A DNA stretch of 26,268 nt from Bacteroidota bacterium (GTDB taxonomy: Bacteria; Bacteroidota; Bacteroidia; Bacteroidales; Prolixibacteraceae): NCBI GenBank assembly GCA_013203755.1, contig JABMPI010000156.1:1-26268 (forward strand), in the 5' to 3' direction. This document shows positions 17,198 through 23,361 of this stretch, piece by piece (position 1 is the stretch's first letter; every line of letters starts with the position of its first letter). Below the pieces are notes generated by a model. That model was not told the DNA's origin. It searched no databases and saw nothing but the letters and a program-made list of their open reading frames with translations. A program made the translations under genes and the position numbers.

Positions 17198-17473
17198 CTA
17201 TTTGGTCCGTTGATTAATAAGGTCTTTCAGCTCTGCTATTTTTTCTTTGGAAAGTTTTTCTTCGGATTGAAGCGTATTGTTTTTATGAAAATTAACCAAT
17301 GATTGGTCGATTACTTGGCTTTGGTGGTCAAATTCATGACAATTTTTGCAAGCCATAAAATGTAACTTAAGTTGGATTCCACGCACAAATTCTAACTTCT
17401 TAAAGCTCTTTATTGAGCTATAAAAAGTAGCTTGTTTGCAAGTCAGCATTATTTTGTACATCAACTTTTTCAT
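17198..17473 (-). CDS. Small ZAS-type anti-sigma factor
   Basis: The 91-residue protein has C12 followed by H38-x3-C42-x2-C45, the zinc-binding pattern of the ZAS/zf-HC2 anti-sigma domain, embedded in a helical fold. No transmembrane segment is visible, so it is predicted to be cytoplasmic. It starts 8 bases after the ECF sigma factor gene and is probably translated with it, and the pairing supports the assignment. The C-terminal 40 residues are charged and variable. ZAS proteins often respond to redox or metal state, but nothing here shows the signal. Confidence 0.72.
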   Translation of the reverse strand: MKKLMYKIMLTCKQATFYSSIKSFKKLEFVRGIQLKLHFMACKNCHEFDHQSQVIDQSLVNFHKNNTLQSEEKLSKEKIAELKDLINQRTK

Positions 17474-17481
17474 TCTTTCTT

Positions 17482-18075
17482 TTATTTATTAATCCATCTT
17501 TTTTCCAAACATCCCCTGAGTTGAAGCTTTGCCCGGTGAATTATTGTCCAAAGGTTAGACGGTGTAATATCTAATTCCTTGCAAATTTCATTTGTCGAAA
17601 AATCTTCAATATTTTTAAGGCTAAAAACCTTTGCCCATGTTTCAGGAAGAAGAGAAATACACAGCATTAAAAACTGCATAAATTCTTCCCGCTCCATTAT
17701 TTTATCTGCCGCAATATCCCAATTTTCTGGTGCAGCATCGTTGTCCCACTGCTGTCCTCCTTTTCTGAAAAATTGTCCGAAAAAAGCGTCATCATCAGTT
17801 TCAACAGCGGTGCTGCTTTGTTTAATTTCCTGATTTGTTTTTTTTCTGAAATGGTCGATAATCTTATTTCGAAGAATGTTGTACAACCAAGATTTTTCGG
17901 GGCAGTCGCGTCTGAAATTTTTTAAGGATTTTAACGCAGATAGAAAAGTCTCCTGAACCAGGTCTTCTGCAACTTCACGATTTTTAACTCGATACATAGC
18001 AAACCTGAAAAACTCGTCGGAGAATTCATCTACCCAAATGTTTGGATCGCATGTAAATTTTTGTTTTTCAGCCAC
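17482..18075 (-). CDS. ECF-type RNA polymerase sigma factor
   Basis: Extracytoplasmic-function sigma factor of 197 residues that redirects RNA polymerase. Region 2 spans about 15-80 (AEDLVQETFLSALKSL, then KSWLYNILRNKIIDHFRKK). Region 4 spans about 128-192 (LPETWAKVFSLKNIEDFSTNEI, broken here, and TPSNLWTIIHRAKLQLRGC). The linker is longer than usual, acidic and Gln/Gly-rich. Initiation is at GTG (18073-18075); no suitable ATG lies upstream in frame, and the next Met (MYRVKN) would remove part of region 2. It is the first gene of a likely sigma/anti-sigma operon. Target promoters are not recognisable. Confidence 0.9.
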   Translation of the reverse strand: MAEKQKFTCDPNIWVDEFSDEFFRFAMYRVKNREVAEDLVQETFLSALKSLKNFRRDCPEKSWLYNILRNKIIDHFRKKTNQEIKQSSTAVETDDDAFFGQFFRKGGQQWDNDAAPENWDIAADKIMEREEFMQFLMLCISLLPETWAKVFSLKNIEDFSTNEICKELDITPSNLWTIIHRAKLQLRGCLEKRWINK

Positions 18076-18149
18076 GGTTTGAAGATAATAGTTTTATATG
18101 TTAAAACAAGTATGGTGTTTTATTGTTTTGGGTGTTTTAATTTCTTACT

Positions 18150-18178
18150 CCTAAATCCCCCCAAGTGGGGACCTTAGG
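18150..18178. repeat. C/G-rich palindrome in the sigma upstream region
   Basis: CCTAAATCCCC and GGGGACCTTAGG form an imperfect hairpin around CCAAGT. Palindromes of this AAATCCCC...GGGGA type recur in intergenic DNA of many Bacteroidota. Here it stands out from the AT-rich background, between the EamA gene and the sigma factor gene. Confidence 0.4.
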
Positions 18179-18246
18179 TCGCTGCAAGGTTTAAATGTTG
18201 TAGTTAATAGTATAGTTGGTTATTGTATTGATTGCGTGCGAAGGGC

Positions 18247-18258
18247 TCCCCTCGGGGA
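18247..18258. repeat. Second short C/G palindrome after the EamA gene
   Basis: TCCCC-TC-GGGGA lies 27 bases after the EamA stop (reading on the minus strand), within a G-rich patch. It may help terminate the transporter transcript or be part of the same dispersed repeat type as the palindrome at 18150-18178. Confidence 0.3.
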
Positions 18259-18284
18259 ACCAAAGGGTACGGAAGGGATTTTCT

Positions 18285-19211
18285 CTACTTCTTTTTGGAA
18301 GTATCAGAAGAACCCACTTTCTTTTTCCGTGCCACAAAAAATGCACCTGTAAGTACCAGAGAAGCACCTAAAATAGTTATCATCGAAAATCTTTCGTGAG
18401 CCACCCACGACACATTTAATTCGGTAAGAATTCCCATGGTAACAAATGTAATTATTGGATTAACAATTATTATTACACTTACTTTGTTGGCTTCTGTGTA
18501 TTTTAAAGCCAAGGCCAAACAAGTGTAAGCAATAAACGTATTTGCACCCAGAAAAAGTAGCAGAAACCACCAACTCCAATGTAAATTAGCAAGTGGTGCA
18601 AAATTTACAAACGGAAGGTATAAGATTGCAGGCAGTCCAAAAAGAAATAAATTTAAACTTTCAACAGAATATTTGGTCACCAACTTTTTTTGTGAAATTG
18701 CGTAAGTTGCCCAAGCCAAAGCACTTGTAAGAGTAAATGCAACTCCAAGGTTGTATTCTCCCTGTACATCGAAAAAGGCAGATAACTGGTCGCGATAAAA
18801 AAATGACAGTCCAAAAATTGCAATGGCAAAACCAACTACCTGATTACGGTTTAGTTTTTCTTTGAAGAAAACAAAACCTGCTATGGCAAGCAATATCGGC
18901 CCACACTGAATAAAAAGTTGCGCGTTGCTTGGCGTAGTGTATTTAATACCCAGCATGAAACTCATGTAATTCCAGGTTAAACCCAAAGCTGCCAAAATTA
19001 GCAGTAGTGGAGGCTTCTTTACTATTTTGAATGAAGATGGATTCTTAAATGCCTGCCAGCCTGCGAGCAATAAAAAGGCCATTACAAACCTAAACCAAAC
19101 AATGGTAACCGGTTCAACTTCGCGAACAGCAACTTTTAATGCAATAGCCAAAAACCCCCAAAAGAATGCGGTTATTGATGCGTAAATAATTCCTTTGGTG
19201 TGGTTTTGCAT
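18285..19211 (-). CDS. EamA/DMT-family transporter
   Basis: Inner-membrane permease of the drug/metabolite transporter superfamily. The 308-residue protein has ten hydrophobic helices arranged as two EamA repeats (about 5-138 and about 155-292). The first contains FWGFLAIALKVAVREVEPVT and YTTPSNAQLFIQCGPILLAI; the second contains ALAWATYAISQKKLV and ALKYTEANKVSVIIIVNPII. Substrate cannot be inferred: members export amino acids, metabolites or drugs. The C-terminus is Lys/Ser-rich and cytoplasmic. It lies downstream of pheT in the same orientation but is separated by 139 bases of repeat-like DNA, so it is probably independently expressed. Confidence 0.9.
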   Translation of the reverse strand: MQNHTKGIIYASITAFFWGFLAIALKVAVREVEPVTIVWFRFVMAFLLLAGWQAFKNPSSFKIVKKPPLLLILAALGLTWNYMSFMLGIKYTTPSNAQLFIQCGPILLAIAGFVFFKEKLNRNQVVGFAIAIFGLSFFYRDQLSAFFDVQGEYNLGVAFTLTSALAWATYAISQKKLVTKYSVESLNLFLFGLPAILYLPFVNFAPLANLHWSWWFLLLFLGANTFIAYTCLALALKYTEANKVSVIIIVNPIITFVTMGILTELNVSWVAHERFSMITILGASLVLTGAFFVARKKKVGSSDTSKKK

Positions 19212-19230
19212 TGATAAATATGAATTTAAC

Positions 19231-19330
19231 CCTTTGTGTAACTCTGTGCTTTCTCTGTGTCTCTTTGTGATATAACTCTTAAAAAATATACCACAAAGTT
19301 TCTCAAAGGATTCTCAAAGTCTCACAAAGA
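19231..19330. repeat. CTTTGTG/CACAAAG repeat patch with hairpin, between pheT and the EamA gene
   Basis: The plus strand shows repeated CTTTGTG-like words (19232-19270) followed by repeated CACAAAG-like words (19291-19330). The core pairs CTTTGTGATATA with TATACCACAAAG (19263-19298) with one mismatch. Such TTTGTG tandem patches are often seen between Bacteroidota genes. It lies after the pheT stop and may act as a terminator or be a relic repeat. Confidence 0.45.
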
Positions 19331-19350
19331 TTTTAAGAAATACTTTCAAA

Positions 19351-21801
19351 CTATCTCAACTCAGCTCCAAACTCGCGACCAAATGCCGTAATCAGTTTTT
19401 GCATGGTTTTGTCTATTTGTTTGTCATTTAAAGTACGTTGGTCATCGCGGAGGATAAAACTAACGGCGTAGGATTTTTTATCCTCCGGCACTCCTTTTCC
19501 TTCGTAAACATCAAACAAATCAACATTACGTAGCAATTGACGCTCTACTTTAAACGCTGCCTCTTTAATCTGATTGAACTTAATGTTTTTGTCAACCAAC
19601 AAAGCTAAATCGCGACGAACTGCCTGGAATTTTGGCAACTCTTCAAAAAGAACTTTGTGTTTTCTGTGAATTTGAAAAACATTGTCCCAATTGAAATCGG
19701 CATAATAAACCGGGTTTTCAATGTCGAATTTTTTGAGCCAGATGTTGGCAACAATACCCAATTCAAGAATAACTTTATTATTGAATGTGTAGGTTAATCC
19801 TTCGGCGAACAGTTCGTTTTCAGTTTCGGTAAGCTTGGTTTTTTCGATTGCTACACCCAAACGTTTTATAATATTTTCGGCATAGGTTTTTATGTCGTAA
19901 AAAGAGGTGGTCTCCTCTTTTGCTGTCCAGCTCTCAGCTTCTTTATTTCCTGTAATAAAAAGTCCTAAATGATTTTCTTCCCAATAATTATTGGCAGGTT
20001 TATCTTTTAGCTCCGTTCCTTTGTAAAAATAGCAATTACCAAATTCGTAGAATTTCAGATTTTTATTCTGGCGGTTTGCATTGTAAGAAACACTTCCCAA
20101 AGCTCCAAAAAGCAGCGTTTGTCGCATCCCGTTTAAATCGGCGCTTAACGGATTAAGCATTTTAACGGTTTGCTCTTCTTTGTAATTTTTTAATCCGTCG
20201 TAATAATTTGCTTTGGTAAGCGAGTTCGACCAAATTTCGTTAAATCCTTGTGCAGTTAACATTTCAGCCACCAATTCGCGAACACGGTTTGGGTCTGGTT
20301 TTTCAGCCGTTTGTAACGACGAATTTACCTGCGTCGGAATTTCAATATTGTTATAACCGTATATACGGAGGATTTCTTCAATAACATCAGCCTCGCGTTT
20401 TACGTCAACACGGTAGGGAGGAACTAAAAGTGCCAATCCTTTTTCAGTTTCGTTTTCAATTTTAATTTCAAGCGAAGTAAGAATATTTTTGATTTGTGTC
20501 TCACCCAAATCTTTACCAATTAAACGCGTGATGTTTTTATAAGTAACATCAACTTTAAAATCTTCAACCGGCTCCGGATAAATGTCAACTATTTCAGACG
20601 AGATAGTTCCACCTGCAATTTCTTTTATTAGCATTGTGGCACGTTTCAAGGCATATATTACACCATTCGGGTCGATGCCTCGTTCAAAACGAAAAGAAGC
20701 ATCGGTATTTAATCCATGCCTGCGAGCTGTTTTACGAATAAATACCGGGTCGAAAAAGGCACTTTCAAGAAATATATTTCGAGTTGATTCTTTTACACCC
20801 GAGTTAATTCCTCCAAAAACACCACCAATACACATTGGCTCCATTTCATTACAAATAGATAAATCGTTTTCATGAAGTTCGCGTTCAACTTCATCAAGCG
20901 TAATCATTTTTGTTCCGCCTGGCAAAGTTCTTACCGTTACTTTTCCGCATGTAATTTCAGCAGCATCGAATGCGTGCAAAGGCTGACCGGTTTCAAAAAG
21001 TACGTAGTTGGTAATGTCAACCACATTATTAATTGGCGAAAGACCAATTATCTTTAAACGATTCTGCAACCACTCTGGCGACTCCTTCACTTCAACACCC
21101 GAAATAGTAACACCCGTATAACGCGGACAAGCTTCCGGATTCAGAATTTCAACAGGAATTTCTAAGTTATGGTTGTCAACCTTAAAATCTTTAACCGATG
21201 GTTTTGTATATTCAATGTCTTCTGTTTTTTTCAGGAAAGCGGCTAAATCACGCGCAGCCCCAATGTGCGAGGCTCCGTCAATTCGGTTGGGTGTTAAATC
21301 AATTTCAATTACCCAATCAGATTCTATTTTGAAATAATCTTTTGCCGCAGTTCCCAGTTTCGCCGTTTCATCCAAAACAATAATTCCGTCGTGGTCGGTA
21401 CCAATTCCAATTTCGTCTTCGGCACAAATCATCCCCATAGAAACTTCGCCCCTGATTTTAGATTTTTTAATCGTGAATTCATCGTCACCCATATAAAGTG
21501 TAGTTCCAACAGTTGCCACAACCACTTTTTGTCCGGCAGCTACATTTGGCGCACCACAAACAATGGGTAACAATTCATGGGCGCCAATATTTACCGTAGT
21601 TTTGCTCAAGTGGTCTGAATTCGGATGTGGTTCGCAGGTAACTACTTCGCCAATTACCAATCCTTTCATTCCGCCTTTTACGGTTTCTACTTCGTCCAGA
21701 CCACCAACTTCTAAACCCGTTTGAGTTAGAATGTCGCAAATTTCTTCGGGAGACTGATTGATTTTAATGTAATCTTTTAACCAGGAATAGGATATCTTCA
21801 T
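19351..21801 (-). CDS. pheT: Phenylalanine--tRNA ligase beta subunit
   Basis: Beta chain of the alpha2-beta2 enzyme that charges tRNA-Phe in the cytoplasm. The start at 21801 gives the canonical opening MKISYSWLKDYI and 816 residues; a longer frame to 21837 adds a non-conserved stretch. Domains in order: N-terminal domain and EMAP/OB-type tRNA-binding fold (about 40-150, with GEVVTCEPHPNSDHLSKT), B3/B4 editing domain (about 210-390), B5 domain (about 410-475), catalytic-like core (about 480-690) and the C-terminal ferredoxin-like anticodon-binding domain (about 720-816, with FQAVRRDLALLV). No pheS lies nearby, which is usual in Bacteroidota. No Shine-Dalgarno is obvious. Confidence 0.97.
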   Translation of the reverse strand: MKISYSWLKDYIKINQSPEEICDILTQTGLEVGGLDEVETVKGGMKGLVIGEVVTCEPHPNSDHLSKTTVNIGAHELLPIVCGAPNVAAGQKVVVATVGTTLYMGDDEFTIKKSKIRGEVSMGMICAEDEIGIGTDHDGIIVLDETAKLGTAAKDYFKIESDWVIEIDLTPNRIDGASHIGAARDLAAFLKKTEDIEYTKPSVKDFKVDNHNLEIPVEILNPEACPRYTGVTISGVEVKESPEWLQNRLKIIGLSPINNVVDITNYVLFETGQPLHAFDAAEITCGKVTVRTLPGGTKMITLDEVERELHENDLSICNEMEPMCIGGVFGGINSGVKESTRNIFLESAFFDPVFIRKTARRHGLNTDASFRFERGIDPNGVIYALKRATMLIKEIAGGTISSEIVDIYPEPVEDFKVDVTYKNITRLIGKDLGETQIKNILTSLEIKIENETEKGLALLVPPYRVDVKREADVIEEILRIYGYNNIEIPTQVNSSLQTAEKPDPNRVRELVAEMLTAQGFNEIWSNSLTKANYYDGLKNYKEEQTVKMLNPLSADLNGMRQTLLFGALGSVSYNANRQNKNLKFYEFGNCYFYKGTELKDKPANNYWEENHLGLFITGNKEAESWTAKEETTSFYDIKTYAENIIKRLGVAIEKTKLTETENELFAEGLTYTFNNKVILELGIVANIWLKKFDIENPVYYADFNWDNVFQIHRKHKVLFEELPKFQAVRRDLALLVDKNIKFNQIKEAAFKVERQLLRNVDLFDVYEGKGVPEDKKSYAVSFILRDDQRTLNDKQIDKTMQKLITAFGREFGAELR

Positions 21802-22043
21802 TTGTACTGAGTTTCTGTCGTTTTTTGAATGCGACAAAAGTAAGGATTTTTATGAAAAAAATTCGATGCAGAAAAATCGAATAGTATTAAGTAATATTCA
21901 AGACAGATTAGTGGGCATTTGTTAGTTTAATTCCTTAAATTGTGTTCATTAATTTCTTTTATGTTTAACCTCGTGTCCCCCGACGCGAACAAAATCGAAA
22001 TTTTATGAGTAACAAAGATGATTACGCCGCCAGTTCCGATGCC
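21802..22043. other. Intergenic region upstream of pheT and of the repeat-bounded units
   Basis: No gene is visible. The part next to pheT must carry its promoter, but no clear box was found. From about 21970 the composition becomes richer in G+C, as in the flanks of the downstream repeat units, so the left border of the variable locus probably lies near 21960-22040. Confidence 0.45.
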
Positions 22044-22105
22044 CTCCGCTGGTGCTAATTTGCAATAAGTACCATAATAGTTAATAAAAAACAAAGGCAC
22101 AAATT
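22044..22105. repeat. Repeat A, copy 1
   Basis: First of three copies of a roughly 60-base element (others near 22994 and 26212). The shared core reads GCTAATTTGCAATAAGTACC, then an AT-rich tail ATAATAGTTAATAAAAAACA and AGGCACAAATT. The part at 22051-22073 can fold as a 10-base stem around the loop TGC with one mismatch in this copy. Function unknown. Confidence 0.85.
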
Positions 22106-22144
22106 ACAAATTTGCGATAGTGAGGGGGGAGCTCCGGGTAACAA

Positions 22145-22214
22145 AAAAAAGGTTTCGAAAAGAAACCAGATACCGGAATAACGAAATCTTTTTTCTGCTA
22201 TATTAGCGGAGATA
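22145..22214 (+). repeat. Repeat B, copy 1
   Basis: About 70 bases shared with 23206-23274. It begins with AAGGTTTCG and has CGAAATCTT 24 bases later (22149-22190), an inverted repeat with one G-U type change. It ends with TTTCTGCTATATTAGCGGAG followed by ATA. It lies just upstream of the small membrane-protein genes, in the same orientation as the copy upstream of the kinase gene. Confidence 0.85.
22199..22206 (+). promoter_or_regulatory. Promoter-like box in repeat B copy 1
   Basis: TATATTAG differs by one base from the Bacteroidota -7 consensus TAnnTTTG and is conserved in both B copies, each upstream of a plus-strand gene (51 bases before the ATG here). No clear -33 TTTG is seen, so promoter activity is inference. 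Confidence 0.3.
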
Positions 22215-22222
22215 ACGTTACA

Positions 22223-22232
22223 ACAACGTTGT
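22223..22232. repeat. ACAACGTTGT palindrome at the unit border
   Basis: A perfect 10-base palindrome between repeat B and the first gene of the unit, followed by GGGTAAAC. It is absent at the equivalent place before the kinase gene. It resembles cassette-border sequences seen ahead of small genes in other Bacteroidota, but no integrase gene is in the window. Confidence 0.3.
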
Positions 22233-22256
22233 GGGTAAACTTTAAATAAAAAACAC

Positions 22257-22580
22257 ATGTCTAAAATTCAAAGGATTGCAATAAAATATTTTATTATTGG
22301 TATTGGAGCCATGATTCTGGGCATATTAATACCTCTTGTTAGCTTAAAATTAATGGAACTATTCAATATTGAAAATCAGATTCATATACATTCAATTATT
22401 ATGAAAAATTCTAATTATTCCAAAAACTTAATAATAGGATTATTTATTTTGTTTGATTCCTTTAGAATTGTAAAAAACAAGATATCTATTTCGATATTAG
22501 GATTTTGCATACCCATAATCGGGGTATGCTTCTTAATAATTGAAAATTATTTACATCAAAAGTCTTTTAAAAATGAGTAA
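22257..22580 (+). CDS. Small membrane protein of unknown function
   Basis: I do not recognise this 107-residue protein. It has three likely membrane segments (about 9-32, 57-69 and 77-96) separated by short polar loops, including an IHIHS stretch on one side. The last eight bases (ATGAGTAA) overlap the start of the next gene, so the two are probably translated together. It sits between copies of repeats A/B and is a good candidate for a mobile or cassette gene. Base composition is very AT-rich, compared with the flanking repeats. Confidence 0.65.
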   Translation: MSKIQRIAIKYFIIGIGAMILGILIPLVSLKLMELFNIENQIHIHSIIMKNSNYSKNLIIGLFILFDSFRIVKNKISISILGFCIPIIGVCFLIIENYLHQKSFKNE

Positions 22581-22905
22581 TATTACTACAAAAACAATTG
22601 GCAAGTATGCTTTATTATTATCATTTTTCTATGGTATTGCAATACTTCTGAACCTACTTGTAAAACACTACATTGCTGGTACTTCAGATTATATATTAAA
22701 GAGTGTTTTATTTACTATGCCAGTAGGGATTTTATTCCTTTTGAATATTATTACGGCATTTGTAATTTATAAGGATATAAAGAAACTAAACGTTAATGCA
22801 AAATATGCCATTCTTTTAACGATATTTTACAGACCAATTGGAGTTTTATTATTCCTATTATATGTAATAACTAAGGAATTAAATGAAAAGTCAGTACCAC
22901 AATAA
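22573..22905 (+). CDS. Small membrane protein of unknown function, partner of the preceding gene
   Basis: The 110-residue product starts at the ATG inside the ATGAGTAA overlap with the upstream stop; a longer frame from 22540 lies within the upstream gene and is less likely. Three hydrophobic segments are visible (about 11-30, 42-66 and 77-101), with a conserved-looking basic loop YKDIKKLNVNAKYA between the last two. No family is recognised. The overlap with the first gene suggests a two-protein membrane system, such as a small transport or immunity pair, but no function can be assigned. Confidence 0.65.
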   Translation: MSNITTKTIGKYALLLSFFYGIAILLNLLVKHYIAGTSDYILKSVLFTMPVGILFLLNIITAFVIYKDIKKLNVNAKYAILLTIFYRPIGVLLFLLYVITKELNEKSVPQ

Positions 22906-22993
22906 CTAGGGCTTTATGCGGTCGGCACGACCCAGCATTGAGCCCCGGTTGAACGAAAGCCACCTTGATTGAAGCTTATGTTGCACAAACCCA
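22906..22993. other. Unit spacer with small hairpin before repeat A copy 2
   Basis: This short, GC-richer stretch follows the second small gene. GGTCG-GCA-CGACC at 22919-22931 is a perfect 5-base hairpin that could end transcription, though no T-tract follows. No ORF on either strand looks real; the minus-strand frame over this stretch reads through the repeat. Confidence 0.35.
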
Positions 22994-23053
22994 CCTCTGA
23001 TGCTGATTTGCAATCAGTACCATGATAGTTAATAAAAAACAAAGGCACAAATT
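22994..23053. repeat. Repeat A, copy 2
   Basis: Matches copy 1 in the core (CTGATTTGCAATCAGTACC) and the tail (AGTTAATAAAAAACAAAGGC followed by ACAAATT). The hairpin stem here has G-C at the pair that is A-T in copy 3 and A-A in copy 1. Confidence 0.85.
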
Positions 23054-23200
23054 GTGAACTACCCTGTGCCAAGAGCACGGGGCTTCTGGAAAAAAGCAAA
23101 GCTTTTTTCCAGGGTGTTAACTACGTTCACATATTGTTGCCCATTCATTCATGAGGCAAGACCTCATGGTTTTCTGGTTTAGTTATAAATTTGTCCCAGC
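23053..23200. mobile_element. IS200/IS605-like hairpin cluster inserted between repeats A and B
   Basis: This roughly 150-base block replaces the 40-base spacer of copy 1. It holds CCCTGTGC-CAAGA-GCACGGGG (23062-23082) followed by CTTCTGG, then a 12-base perfect stem CTGGAAAAAAGC/GCTTTTTTCCAG with loop AAA (23086-23112), and CATGAGG-CAAGA-CCTCATG (23151-23169) followed by TTTTCTGG. TGTGAAC (23053-23059) pairs with GTTCACA (23125-23131). GAACTAC-hairpin-GGGCTTCTGG resembles IS200/IS605 ends, but no transposase or TnpB gene is present. It may be a terminal relic or a non-autonomous palindromic element. Confidence 0.4.
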
Positions 23201-23205
23201 GTGGG

Positions 23206-23274
23206 AAAAGGTTTCGAAAAGAAACAGATACCGGGAATAACGAAACCTTATTTCTGCTATATTAGCGGAGATAA
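23206..23274 (+). repeat. Repeat B, copy 2
   Basis: Shares nearly all of copy 1. AAGGTTTCG (23208-23216) and CGAAACCTT (23241-23249) are a perfect 9-base inverted repeat. It ends with TTTCTGCTATATTAGCGGAG followed by ATA and lies about 90 bases before the kinase gene. Confidence 0.85.
23258..23265 (+). promoter_or_regulatory. Promoter-like box in repeat B copy 2
   Basis: The same TATATTAG box as in copy 1, about 97 bases before the kinase ATG. Its conservation may simply reflect repeat identity. Confidence 0.3.
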
Positions 23275-23361
23275 AAACAATTTAAGTGATATTAGAAGCA
23301 ATTTGTAGCATATGCTTAAAAGACGCAGGAAGTTAAGAATTAAAGACTTAAGGTAAGGAGT

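Noticed and set aside
22055..22258. Minus-strand 67-codon ORF over repeats A and B copy 1
   Set aside because: It consists entirely of repeat sequence, has no plausible start context and overlaps the start of the plus-strand gene.
22999..23021. tRNA-Cys (GCA) gene on the minus strand
   Set aside because: Only an anticodon-arm-like hairpin is present; no acceptor stem, D arm or T arm could be matched around it.
22914..23099. Minus-strand 61-codon ORF ending in a GTDCKSA-like reading of repeat A
   Set aside because: It is a translation of repeat A and the hairpin block; such short ORFs are typical false genes over this kind of repeat.
22145..23274. CRISPR array or classical integron attC array
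   Set aside because: Only two or three long, unevenly spaced repeats; no short regular spacers, no Cas or integrase gene, and no clear RYYYAAC/GTTRRRY core pair.
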